DNA from: Caballeronia sp. SEWSISQ10-4 2
GTDB lineage: Bacteria; Pseudomonadota; Gammaproteobacteria; Burkholderiales; Burkholderiaceae
Reading direction: 5' to 3'
NCBI RefSeq assembly: GCF_030464885.1
Contig: NZ_JALPRJ010000005.1
Coordinates: 1 to 64,000 of the forward strand
DNA: 64,000 nucleotides
The notes beneath the pieces were generated by a model that had not been told where the DNA came from, ran no database searches, and saw nothing but the letters and a program-made list of their open reading frames with translations. Below, in pieces: positions 25,405-34,474 of the stretch. The position numbers and the translations under genes are program-made. How positions within the stretch are numbered: the stretch's first letter is position 1; the number at the start of each line of letters is the position of its first letter.

Positions 25405-28400
25405 ATGAACAAATCGGCGATGGACATTGAGGAGAAACAGGGCTATTGCACGCTTTGCAGATCCCGTTGCGGCACGTTGAACGCTGTCCAGGGGGACATG
25501 CTCGTCAAGATTCGCGCCGACAATTCCCATCCGACCGGCAGCGCCATGTGTATGAAGGGCCGGGCCGCACCGGAACTTGTCCACAGCCCCAACCGCATCC
25601 TGTACCCGATGCGCCGTACCAAACCCAAGGACTCACCCGACCCCGGCTGGAAGAGGATTAGCTGGGACGAGGCGCTCGCAGAGGTCGCGACGCGTCTCGG
25701 ACAGTTAAAGCGTGAGCACGGCGCCGAATCCGTTGCGTTCAGCGTTACGACGCCGAGCGGCACCCCGATAAGCGACAGCATCGACTGGATTGAGCGCTTT
25801 ATCTGGTCCTTCGGCAGTCCCAACATCTGCTATGGAACGGAAATCTGCAACTGGCATAAAGACTTCGCGCATGTCTTTACGTTCGGTTGTGGCATGCCCA
25901 CGGCAGACTATCAACACTCCGACGTCATCCTGTTATGGGGCCACAATCCCGCAAATACCTGGCTCGCGCAGGCCGATGCGATTGGCAAAGGTCGTCGCAG
26001 CGGCGCGAAGCTCATCGTGGTCGACCCGCGGCCGACAGCTTTCGCCAAGGACGCAAATGTCTGGATGCGCGTCAAGCCGGGCACGGATGGAGCGCTCGCA
26101 ATGGGTATTGCCCGACAAATGATTGCGACGGGCAATGTCGACGAAAAGTTCGTTCGTGAATGGACGAACGCCCCTCTGCTGGTTCGGCATGACACAGGAC
26201 GATTCCTGCGAGAGCATGACCTTGACGCTGAATCGCCGCAAAACCCGCAGCAAAACCGTTATGCGGTCTGGAACGTTTCACGTGCCTGCGTGGAGATCGT
26301 CGGTGCAGGTCGGGATACGACGGCTTCGGCGCTTGCATTGGACGGCAGTTATTTCGTTTCGGTCCGCGATCCCGAGGGCCGATCTGCGATAGTGAAGTGC
26401 AGCCCTGCGTTCCAGCTATACAAGGACGCGCTGGATGAATACACACCCAAGCGAGTCGAAACGCTTACTGGCGTGCGTGCGTCTGACGTGGTGGCCGTTG
26501 CAAAGATGCTTGCGCCCGGCCAGCGGATTGCCTACCACGCCTGGTCCGGTATTGCTCAGCACACCAATGCAACTCAGACAGAACGCTCCATTGCGACGTT
26601 ATATGCGCTGACCGGAGCATTTGACACACACGGATCGAACCGCGAGCTCACAAAACTCCCCGTTAATGCCATCAGTTCCTTCACGCTACTCAGGCCGGAG
26701 CAACGTGCCAAAGCACTCGGTCTTGCTGAGCGGCCTATCGGACCTCCGTCACAGGGATGGGTGACAACGAAAGATGTATATCGGGCGATTACGAAGTCCC
26801 ACCCCTACAAAGTGCGCGCGCTTTTCGCGTTTGGAACGAATCTCCTGTTGTCGCACGCCGATGCAGGGACCGCGAATGAGGCGCTTTGCGCGCTTGATTT
26901 CCACGTTCACTGCGAGCTCTTCGAAACGCCTTCATCGCGCTTCGCGGACGTTCTGCTTCCCGTGAACACACCTTGGGAAAGGGAGGGACTGCGTGCAGGC
27001 TTCGAGATCAATGAGCGAGCGGTCGAGCTTGTCCAGTTGAGACAGCGCATGGTTTCGCCGAGGGGCGAAAGTCGCTCTGACTATGAAATCGTTCTTGACC
27101 TTGCGGTTCGGCTTGGGATGGGTGAGCAGTTCTTCGGCGGGAGCATTGAGGCCGGGTGGAACCATATGCTCGCACCGATCGGACTGGACGTGGCGACACT
27201 GCGAGAACATCCCGAGGGTATCTATCGCCCGCTCGAGCAGCGTGAAAAGAACTATGCAACGCGGACTCAAGATGGCGTTCGCGGGTTCAATACGGAGACG
27301 GGCCGCGCAGAACTCTACTCCGAAAAGCTGCAACGTCACGGCTATTCGCCACTTCCGGAATATCTTCCTCCCCAGCATGGGCCAAGATCCGAAGACGAAG
27401 ACGCGAAGAAATACCCGCATGTCGTCACGTCCGTCAAGAACGGCTACTACTGCCACAGTCAGGGACGTAGTCTTGCGAGCCTGCGCCGTCGCGCGCTTTA
27501 TCCCACCGCCGAGATCAGCCGCGAGCTTGCAGTCGAAAAGGGAATTCTCGACGACGACTGGATGCTCGTCACGACCTCCAATGGATCAGCGCGATTTCGC
27601 GCGCGCGTGGTGCCGGAGTTGGCGCGAGACGTTATTGTGGCTGAGTACGGCTGGTGGCAATCGTGCGATGAGGTGGGCATGACCGCGCTGCCGGCACACG
27701 GAGACAACAACAGTAACTTCAGCAATCTCGCGTCAAATGAAAGGCTCGACCCTATTAGTGGTTCGTCGCCCCTGCGCTCCATCCCATGCAATGTCCGCGT
27801 TGATCCATCGGTCGACCCGGCGCGTCGGTACTGGCCGGGCTTCAGGGACTTCGTGGTGTCCGCGGTCGTTGAGGAGGCAGTGGGCGTCAGAACGATCACT
27901 TTCGCTGCAGCCAACGGAGGGCCGTTGCCGAACTATCTGCCGGGCCAACATATCACCGTACAGGTTCCTGCGTGCGGCACGGAAACTACGATGCGCGCCT
28001 ATTCGCTCGTTGGCGCTGCGATCGTGAATGATCGCAGGACATACTCAATCTCTGTACGCCACCAAAAGGGCAAGACGGCCGAGGGAAACGAGTTTGAAGG
28101 CGTGATGTCCGGCTATATCCATCGCGCGTTGGCGATTGGACATGAAGTGTCGCTAGGTTCGCCAAGCGGAACGTTCATTGTTCCACCAGCATCCAGGCAG
28201 CCAATAGTGATGTTTGCGGGTGGCATCGGCATAACGCCGTTCGTCGCGTATCTTGAGTCGATAAAGCACCTCGACGAAGTTCCTGAAACGTGGCTCTTCT
28301 ACGCCAACAGGAACAGCGCAACCCACGCCTTCAGGCAACGAATTCTTGAGCTGCAAAAATCGCTTCCATTGCTGAACGTAGTTAACTGCTACAGCGATCC

Positions 28401-28875
28401 TCTAGGTGAGGTCCTTGGACGAGACTACGAGGTGAACGGAAGAATTACGGCTGACGCAGTGAGCGACGATTTGATCCGTCGTCGGGCCAGATTCTATATT
28501 TGCGGCCCTGAACCAATGATGGTTTCGATCACCGCCGGCCTCGTCGAGCGTGGTGTGCCGCCATTTGACATTTTCAAGGAAATATTCCGTTCGCCCGCGA
28601 GGCCACGTGTCGACTCGTCACAACGCTTTATTGTCGAGTTCGCACGATCGCATCAAAAGGCCGAATGGAGTCCGGACAAAGGAAGCCTCCTGGCGTTCGC
28701 CGAAGGGCTTGGAATCGCCATGTCAAGCGGGTGTCGGGTCGGGCAATGTGAAAGCTGCATGGTCCGGATATCAGCGGGACAGGTGGAACATATTTCTGGT
28801 CACGGCCCAGAGGAAGCGAACATGTGCTTCGCCTGCCAGGCTATACCAGCCAGCGAAATCACAATCGAAGCCTAG
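25405..28875 (+). CDS. Molybdopterin oxidoreductase fused to flavin/ferredoxin reductase
   Basis: A 1156-residue fusion. Residues 1-800 are a DMSO-reductase-family Mo-bis-PGD enzyme. An N-terminal [4Fe-4S] site is formed by C15, C18, C22 and C49 (YCTLCRSRC, AMCMKG), and a likely Mo-ligand Cys sits near 148 in GTEICNWH. A C-terminal MGD-binding part follows (HVVTSVKNGYYCHSQGRS-like). About 815-1060 is a ferredoxin-reductase module with MRAYSLVG (flavin), GGIGITPF and CGPEPMM (NAD(P)H). The last 90 residues are a plant-type [2Fe-2S] ferredoxin (C-x4-C-x2-C in CRVGQCESC, then CFAC). NAD(P)H electrons could thus reach the Mo site in one chain, or the reverse. No Tat signal, so cytoplasmic. Substrate unknown; the preceding transporter suggests a short-chain acid. 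Confidence 0.9.
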   Translation: MNKSAMDIEEKQGYCTLCRSRCGTLNAVQGDMLVKIRADNSHPTGSAMCMKGRAAPELVHSPNRILYPMRRTKPKDSPDPGWKRISWDEALAEVATRLGQLKREHGAESVAFSVTTPSGTPISDSIDWIERFIWSFGSPNICYGTEICNWHKDFAHVFTFGCGMPTADYQHSDVILLWGHNPANTWLAQADAIGKGRRSGAKLIVVDPRPTAFAKDANVWMRVKPGTDGALAMGIARQMIATGNVDEKFVREWTNAPLLVRHDTGRFLREHDLDAESPQNPQQNRYAVWNVSRACVEIVGAGRDTTASALALDGSYFVSVRDPEGRSAIVKCSPAFQLYKDALDEYTPKRVETLTGVRASDVVAVAKMLAPGQRIAYHAWSGIAQHTNATQTERSIATLYALTGAFDTHGSNRELTKLPVNAISSFTLLRPEQRAKALGLAERPIGPPSQGWVTTKDVYRAITKSHPYKVRALFAFGTNLLLSHADAGTANEALCALDFHVHCELFETPSSRFADVLLPVNTPWEREGLRAGFEINERAVELVQLRQRMVSPRGESRSDYEIVLDLAVRLGMGEQFFGGSIEAGWNHMLAPIGLDVATLREHPEGIYRPLEQREKNYATRTQDGVRGFNTETGRAELYSEKLQRHGYSPLPEYLPPQHGPRSEDEDAKKYPHVVTSVKNGYYCHSQGRSLASLRRRALYPTAEISRELAVEKGILDDDWMLVTTSNGSARFRARVVPELARDVIVAEYGWWQSCDEVGMTALPAHGDNNSNFSNLASNERLDPISGSSPLRSIPCNVRVDPSVDPARRYWPGFRDFVVSAVVEEAVGVRTITFAAANGGPLPNYLPGQHITVQVPACGTETTMRAYSLVGAAIVNDRRTYSISVRHQKGKTAEGNEFEGVMSGYIHRALAIGHEVSLGSPSGTFIVPPASRQPIVMFAGGIGITPFVAYLESIKHLDEVPETWLFYANRNSATHAFRQRILELQKSLPLLNVVNCYSDPLGEVLGRDYEVNGRITADAVSDDLIRRRARFYICGPEPMMVSITAGLVERGVPPFDIFKEIFRSPARPRVDSSQRFIVEFARSHQKAEWSPDKGSLLAFAEGLGIAMSSGCRVGQCESCMVRISAGQVEHISGHGPEEANMCFACQAIPASEITIEA

Positions 28876-28944
28876 TCTTGCCGTGTTAATGACGGCGTTG
28901 TCGCGTTGTCGCGTTACCGTGCCGGGACTTAAAGGACCTTATTT

Positions 28945-29210
28945 TTCAGTGGCAGGAAGTTCCATCTCGTTCTCGATCGTATCGAGTTGCGAGCAAACGT
29001 CGGCGAGCGTGTCTTCTTGAATACCTTAAGCGTCGTCTTCGATAGTTCGCCGACCGCTACTTCCTCGAAGTGCTGCGCGATCGGCATCAACTGCGCCACA
29101 AGCGTTTCTCCCGCTTGCGTCAGGGCAATTGCCACCGTCCTCGCATTGTTTTCAAGTCTGTGTTCACGCCGATGCAACCACAGTCGCGAACTTCAGCGTC
29201 TTTGGCTATC
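28945..29210 (-). pseudogene. MarR-family regulator relic
   Basis: On the minus strand, HRREHRLENNARTVAIALTQ followed by AGETLVAQLMPIAQHFEEVA and GELSKTTLKVFKKT matches the wing and C-terminal helices of MarR regulators. After KKT the frame shifts by one base; the other frame continues ADVCSQLDTIENEMELP to a natural stop near 28945. The DNA-binding N-terminal half is missing. The gene has lost both its start and its frame. Confidence 0.65.
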
Positions 29211-29245
29211 ACACCCGGCAACAATGCAACGCCTGGTTTGCGGGG

Positions 29246-30208
29246 TTACCTTATGCGCCGGCCGCGGGTCGTTCGCGTTCGCGATTCTGGTGCGCGAGGT
29301 GTGGCAAACATCGGCATGCGTTCCTGAATCCAGTTGAGTAGTTCGAGCGGGCCTGCAGCGAGCGGCCTGCCGGTCTTGACCAATGCCCTCGCCTGCACGC
29401 CTTCAAACAGCGGATGCGCGATCCGAACCGTTGTCAGGTCGCCACTCGCAAGCTCCCGGTATGCCGCAAATTCGCCGATGAGCGTCACGAAATTTTCAGC
29501 CGTCACGAAGCGCTTCAATGCGCTCAGGGAGTTCGTTGTTATCGTAGGGCGGATCGTAATGTTCTCGGCGAGTTCCAGCATCGATACGACATGGCCGATC
29601 CCGAACGTGGATGGCATGAGCACCAGCGGATAGACGCGCAGATCCTCGATGCTCGCCGGTCCCATCCGTTTAACGAGCGGATGATCGCGTCGCAGCAACA
29701 GCACGACAGGCTGGCTGGAACTCGCCCGATATTCAATGCGCGGATGCGGCGGCGGATTGTAGGCGAGCCCAATATGCGCGCGGCTTTCCGCTACCTCGTC
29801 CAGCAGCGCGTCCACCGCCAGCATGGTCATGCTGATTTCCAGGCGGGGATAGCGGGCGCAGAACGGCGCCAGCACGTCGTCAACGAGCGTATCGACAAAC
29901 CCCTCGCTCACGGCGAGCTGGATGCGGCCCTGCTGAAGTCCCTTCAACGCGTGCAGCTGGTCTTCGAGTTTCTCCTGCTGCGACCGGTAGCCCTGCCAGA
30001 ACTCCAGCAGGTGAAATGCCGCTTCCGTCGGCTTGACGCCGCGAGCCTGACGCTCGAACAGCGTGGCGCCAAGTTCGTCCTCGAGCAGCTTGATCTGCCG
30101 CGTGATGACCGACGGCGAGGTATTGATGTGTTCAGCGGCGCCGCGGATGGTGCCGTGAGTAAGCACTTCGTGGAAGTACCGAAGACGCTGCTGGTTGATC
30201 TCGCGCAT
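29246..30208 (-). CDS. LysR-family transcriptional regulator
   Basis: A 320-residue LysR regulator starting [20 protein letters not shown]; the in-frame codons up to 30241 are probably not used. The helix-turn-helix reads [27 protein letters not shown] and the effector domain runs from about 90. The C-terminus is rich in Arg/Thr ([10 protein letters not shown]), somewhat longer than usual. It is divergent from the MFS gene at 30342 and so likely controls that transporter and the M81 peptidase gene. Confidence 0.9.
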   Translation of the reverse strand: MREINQQRLRYFHEVLTHGTIRGAAEHINTSPSVITRQIKLLEDELGATLFERQARGVKPTEAAFHLLEFWQGYRSQQEKLEDQLHALKGLQQGRIQLAVSEGFVDTLVDDVLAPFCARYPRLEISMTMLAVDALLDEVAESRAHIGLAYNPPPHPRIEYRASSSQPVVLLLRRDHPLVKRMGPASIEDLRVYPLVLMPSTFGIGHVVSMLELAENITIRPTITTNSLSALKRFVTAENFVTLIGEFAAYRELASGDLTTVRIAHPLFEGVQARALVKTGRPLAAGPLELLNWIQERMPMFATPRAPESRTRTTRGRRIR

Positions 30209-30341
30209 TTGATTGCTCCGTTTGTGTTGTCTGCAAAGCAACGATATGTGAACTTAGTTGCTCTTGCTAGTCTATTTTCTCCCTGCCACCATGAACTTGA
30301 CCCTTACGACTGGTCCAGTGAACGGAAACCGGGAGACACGC

Positions 30342-31631
30342 ATGTCAGCAATCCACCCATCGACCGCGGGCGACGATGTCTCCGCGCTCTACAGCAAGCT
30401 CAACTGGCGGCTCCTGCCGTTTCTCGTGACCTGCTACATGTTTGCGTATCTGGATCGCGTGAACGTCGGGTTCGCCAAACTTCAGATGCAGACTGACCTG
30501 GGTTTCTCGGACGCCGCATACGGGGTCGGCGCAGGCATCTTCTTCATAGGCTACGTGCTGTTCGAACTGCCGAGCAACCTCATGTTGCCAAGGGTAGGCG
30601 CCCGGCGGACGTTCAGCCGCATCCTCGTGCTCTGGGGCATCACGTCGGCCTGCATGCTGTTCGTGCGTAATGTGCCCGCCTTTTACGCGATGCGATTTCT
30701 CCTCGGGGTCTTCGAGGCGGGTTTCGCGCCGGGCATGATCTATTACCTCTCGTGCTGGTATGGCCCGGCTCGCATGGCGCGTGCCATAGCCCTCGTATTC
30801 GTGGCCGGGCCGCTCGGCGGGATTGTCGGCGGTCCATTGTCGGCGTGGCTCATGACGCGTCTTTCCGGCGTCGGCGGCTTGGCGGGCTGGCAGTGGATGT
30901 TTCTTGTGGAAGGCCTGCCATGCATCGTGCTCGGCCTCCTGACCCTGCGTGTGCTGTCCGATCGCCCCGACGACGCGCACTGGTTGAACGACCACGAAAA
31001 GCGGCTGCTGAAGCACGAAACTGCGCCGGGCCAGCATCGGGCGGATTCGTTCAAGGCGCTGCTGAAAAGCCCGAGGGTCTATGTGCTCGCGCTTGCGTAC
31101 TTCAGCATCATTTTCCCGATCTATGCCATCAGCTTCTGGTTGCCGACGCTGCTCAAGGAACAGGGAGTGAGCGATACGCTCCGCCTCGGCTGGTACACCG
31201 CGATTCCCTATGTAGCGGCCGCGGTCTGCATGTACCTCGCAGGGCGCCGCTCCGACCGGCTGGGCGAACGACGCTACCACTGCGCGATTCCGGCGCTCGC
31301 CGCCGCGATCTGCCTGATCGCCACCATTCTTGCCGACGGAAACCTGCCGATGACCCTTCTGGCGCTGACCCTGGGAACAGCTTGCCTGTGGATGGCCTAT
31401 ACGGTTTTCTGGGCCATTCCGTCCGAGCTTGTCGAGGGAACAGCGGCGGCGGGCGGCATCGCGCTGATCAATACAGTCGGGTTATCGGGAGGATTCTGGG
31501 GGCCTGCGGTGCTTGGCTGGACAAAGGCATGGACGGGAAGCATGCATGCCGGCCTCTTTGTCATGGCTTGCATGGCCGCCGTGGCCGCCGTCCTGATACT
31601 GACGGGCAAGCTGACCCTAGCGAGGGACTAG
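30342..31631 (+). CDS. MFS transporter, anion:cation symporter (ACS) type
   Basis: A 429-residue, 12-helix major facilitator protein. The N-terminal YLDRVNVGFAKLQMQTDLGF is the ACS (phthalate/tartrate/glucarate permease) signature, followed by GIFFIGYVLFELPSNLML and a central loop before the second six helices. ACS carriers import organic anions with protons. The start at 30342 (MSAIHPST) is preceded by GGGAGA. It lies between a divergent LysR gene and the M81 peptidase gene, so its cargo is probably an organic acid or small peptide handled by that enzyme. Confidence 0.9.
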   Translation: MSAIHPSTAGDDVSALYSKLNWRLLPFLVTCYMFAYLDRVNVGFAKLQMQTDLGFSDAAYGVGAGIFFIGYVLFELPSNLMLPRVGARRTFSRILVLWGITSACMLFVRNVPAFYAMRFLLGVFEAGFAPGMIYYLSCWYGPARMARAIALVFVAGPLGGIVGGPLSAWLMTRLSGVGGLAGWQWMFLVEGLPCIVLGLLTLRVLSDRPDDAHWLNDHEKRLLKHETAPGQHRADSFKALLKSPRVYVLALAYFSIIFPIYAISFWLPTLLKEQGVSDTLRLGWYTAIPYVAAAVCMYLAGRRSDRLGERRYHCAIPALAAAICLIATILADGNLPMTLLALTLGTACLWMAYTVFWAIPSELVEGTAAAGGIALINTVGLSGGFWGPAVLGWTKAWTGSMHAGLFVMACMAAVAAVLILTGKLTLARD

Positions 31632-31736
31632 CACGCACAGGACGGCATTTTGAATTTACTCATAGACAGATGAAACGTAGGTATCCGTACGATTCATTCG
31701 TGGATCGTGGTGAGATTCAAGTAAAAGGTGAGACTC

Positions 31737-33245
31737 ATGAAAATATTGATCGCTGGTTTCCAGCATGAAACCAATACCTTCGCGCCGACCAAGGCTTCCT
31801 ATCCGAGTTTCATTCAAGGAGAGGGCTTTCCACCGCTGGTGCGAGGCGCCGATGTGCTTGGGCTTCGCGACGTCAACGTCCCGATCGGCGGATTCATCAA
31901 GGCGGCACAAGCGCGCGGGCACGAGCTGTTGCCCGTGATCTGGGCGGGCGCCAGTGCATCGGCGCACGTGAGCACGGACGCATTCGAGCGGATCGGCGGC
32001 GAGATCATTGCTGCTGTTAATGCAGGCGGGTTCGACGCGATCTATCTCGACCTGCACGGCGCGATGGTGACCGAGCAGCACGATGACGGCGAAGGCGAGA
32101 TTCTCGAACGCGTGCGCCGGATTGTCGGCGACCGCATGCCGGTGGTCGTCTCGCTGGATCTTCATGCCAACGTCACCGCGCGCATGTTCAAGCATGCCAG
32201 CGCGCTCGTGGCATACCGGACCTATCCTCACGTCGATATGGCCGATACCGGCGAACGTGCTGCGCTGATTCTCGAAGAACTGGTATCGCAAGGGCGCCCG
32301 TTGCATTGTGCGGTTCGGTGCGTGCCGTTTCTTATTCCCGTGAACGGCATGTGTACGCTGGTCGAACCTGCACGCGGGATGTATCGATTGCTGGCGGACC
32401 TCGAAGAAAAGCCTGTTGTTTCTGCATCGTTTGCACCGGGCTTTCCGGCTGCCGATTTTCCAGAGTGCGGTCCGACCATCTGGGCTTATTCGTTCAGCAA
32501 AGAAGCCGCTGAGCACGCGGCGAACGCGCTCTTTTCGAAGATCGTGAACGAAGAATCGCATTGGGAGGTGCCGTTCCTGACGCCGGACGAAGCCGTGCTC
32601 GAGGCGATCCGATTGAGCAAGACTTCTGACAAGCCCGTCATCATCGCGGACACGCAGGACAACCCGGGCGTTGGCGGCGATTCGAACACCATGGGCATGG
32701 TGCGCGCACTCTTGCGCAACGGCGCGACCGGCGCGGCAGTGGGCGTGATCTGGGATGCGCAGGCAGCGCAAGCGGCGCATCGCGCCGGTGTGGGTGCGCG
32801 CATTTCGCTGTCGCTGGGCGGCGGTTCTGGTGTGCAAGGCGATTCGCCGCTCGCGGCCGAGTTCGAAGTCGAGTATTTGTCGAACGGACGCTTCCGCTTC
32901 GACGGACCGATGCTCAACGGCATGCAGGGCGAGTTGGGACCGGTCGCCTGTTTGCGCATCGACGGCGTAAGGATTGCCGTGAGCTCCGTCAAGATGCAGG
33001 TGTTCGATCGCAACCTCTTCCGCGTGGCCGGCATCGAACCCGAACGGATGAAGATCCTCGTGAACAAGAGTTCGGTTCACTTCCGAGCGGACTTCGAGGC
33101 CATTGCCGAGGCGATTCTCGTGGCAAAAGCGCCCGGTCCCATGGCCGCGGATCCGGCCGACCTTCCGTGGAAGCACCTTGATCCGGACATCCGCATGCGG
33201 CCGATGGGTCTGCCGTTCAAATCCTTCCAGCACGCTTCCCGTTGA
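31737..33245 (+). CDS. M81-family metallopeptidase (MlrC-like)
   Basis: A 502-residue protein of the MlrC/DUF1485 family, known from microcystin and linear peptide breakdown. Expected metal-binding segments are present: FQHETNTFAP near residue 10, YLDLHGAMVTE near 105 and VSLDLHANVTARMF near 140, plus CGPTIWAYSF-like and DTQDNPGVGGDSNTMG in the C-terminal half. The start at 31737 has AAGGTGAG upstream. It follows the ACS transporter by 105 bp and is likely co-transcribed. Family members also act on other small amides, so microcystin need not be the substrate. Confidence 0.9.
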   Translation: MKILIAGFQHETNTFAPTKASYPSFIQGEGFPPLVRGADVLGLRDVNVPIGGFIKAAQARGHELLPVIWAGASASAHVSTDAFERIGGEIIAAVNAGGFDAIYLDLHGAMVTEQHDDGEGEILERVRRIVGDRMPVVVSLDLHANVTARMFKHASALVAYRTYPHVDMADTGERAALILEELVSQGRPLHCAVRCVPFLIPVNGMCTLVEPARGMYRLLADLEEKPVVSASFAPGFPAADFPECGPTIWAYSFSKEAAEHAANALFSKIVNEESHWEVPFLTPDEAVLEAIRLSKTSDKPVIIADTQDNPGVGGDSNTMGMVRALLRNGATGAAVGVIWDAQAAQAAHRAGVGARISLSLGGGSGVQGDSPLAAEFEVEYLSNGRFRFDGPMLNGMQGELGPVACLRIDGVRIAVSSVKMQVFDRNLFRVAGIEPERMKILVNKSSVHFRADFEAIAEAILVAKAPGPMAADPADLPWKHLDPDIRMRPMGLPFKSFQHASR

Positions 33246-33348
33246 GCGCAGCAATGTCAGACCGACGCGCCCGCTTTTTTTTAATTCATCAAGAGCGTGC
33301 CGAATCCGGCACCGCTCGGATGTGGCCCATCTTCAAGGAGAATCAGCT

Positions 33349-34380
33349 ATGTCGGACCCGATTAATACTCGACGTCGTCGCCTGCTTGGGACGACCGTTG
33401 CCGGTATCAGTTTGTTGGAACTCGGCCTGAGCGTATCCGCCAATGCGCAGTCGAACGACGCCAAGCCAGCGGCCCGTCTTGCTTCGTTCGAAAACATTCG
33501 TCAGGTCAACGCCGGTGCGCTCAACATGGGCTACGCGGAAGCCGGCCCGCAGAATGGACCGGTCGTAATCCTGCTGCACGGATGGCCCTACGATATCTAC
33601 AGCTTCGCTGAAGTGACACCATTGCTTGTTTCGGCGGGCTATCGGGTCATCGTGCCGTATCTGCGAGGTTATGGTTCAACGCGATTCCTCTCCGCCGATA
33701 CACTACGCAACGGTCAACAGTCGGTCGTCGCCCTCGACATCATCGCGTTGATGGACGCGTTGAAAATCGATAAGGCGATCTTCGGCGGCTTTGACTGGGG
33801 TGCGCGCACGGTGAACATCATCGCTGCGTTGTGGCCCGAGCGATGCAAGGCCATGGTCTCTGTAAGCGGCTATCTGATCGGCAGTCAGGAAGCCAACCGC
33901 GCGCCGCTACCGCCGAAAGCTGAGCTCGCGTGGTGGTATCAGTTCTATTTCGCGACCGAGCGCGGCTATGCAGGTTATGAAGCCAATCGCCACGACTTCA
34001 ACAAGCTGATCTGGCATACCGCATCGCCGAAATGGAATTTCGACGACGCCATCTTCGAGCGCTCCGCCGAGTCGTTCAATAATCCGGATCACGTTGCGAT
34101 TGTGATCCACAACTACCGGTGGCGTCTGGGGCTGGTCAAGGGCGAGCCGCAATACGATGATCTGGAAAAGCGTCTGGCGACGGCGCCGTTGATCTCGGTT
34201 CCGACCATCACCATGGAAGGCGACGCCAACGGTGCGGCGCATCCCGATCCTGCCGCCTATGCGAAGAAATTCTCGGGCAAGTATGCGCATCGGAACATCG
34301 GCGGTGGTATCGGTCATAACCTGCCGCAGGAAGCGCCGAAAGCATTCGCCGATGCGGTCATCGATGTCGCTCGCTTCTGA
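33349..34380 (+). CDS. Tat-exported epoxide-hydrolase-like alpha/beta hydrolase
   Basis: A 343-residue hydrolase with a twin-arginine signal (INTRRRRLLGTTVAGISLLE, cleavage after ANA near residue 34). The start at 33349 has AAGGAG. The mature fold has LLHGWPYDIYSF with the oxyanion HGxP, and GGFDWGARTVN at the nucleophile elbow. There the nucleophile is Asp, as in epoxide hydrolases and haloalkane dehalogenases, not Ser. A C-terminal His appears in GGIGHNLPQEAP. It would act in the periplasm. It follows the M81 gene by 103 bp on the same strand. The two known activities of Asp-type elbows cannot be separated by eye. Confidence 0.86.
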   Translation: MSDPINTRRRRLLGTTVAGISLLELGLSVSANAQSNDAKPAARLASFENIRQVNAGALNMGYAEAGPQNGPVVILLHGWPYDIYSFAEVTPLLVSAGYRVIVPYLRGYGSTRFLSADTLRNGQQSVVALDIIALMDALKIDKAIFGGFDWGARTVNIIAALWPERCKAMVSVSGYLIGSQEANRAPLPPKAELAWWYQFYFATERGYAGYEANRHDFNKLIWHTASPKWNFDDAIFERSAESFNNPDHVAIVIHNYRWRLGLVKGEPQYDDLEKRLATAPLISVPTITMEGDANGAAHPDPAAYAKKFSGKYAHRNIGGGIGHNLPQEAPKAFADAVIDVARF

Positions 34381-34474
34381 TCAGCCGCCACGGACTCAAC
34401 ACGCGCGATGCCAGGGTGGATTTTTGTATCGCCGTGTATCTAGGCCGTCGCCAGACGAACAAGCCTGCGGTCGA

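Noticed and set aside
25405..28875. Reading the molybdenum enzyme and the reductase as two genes
   Set aside because: The frame is continuous with no stop or internal ribosome site at the domain border near residue 800, and the linker looks natural.
31656..33254. A 532-residue minus-strand frame
   Set aside because: Antisense to the M81 peptidase gene, whose metal motifs are clear. The frame has His/Arg-rich shadow composition.
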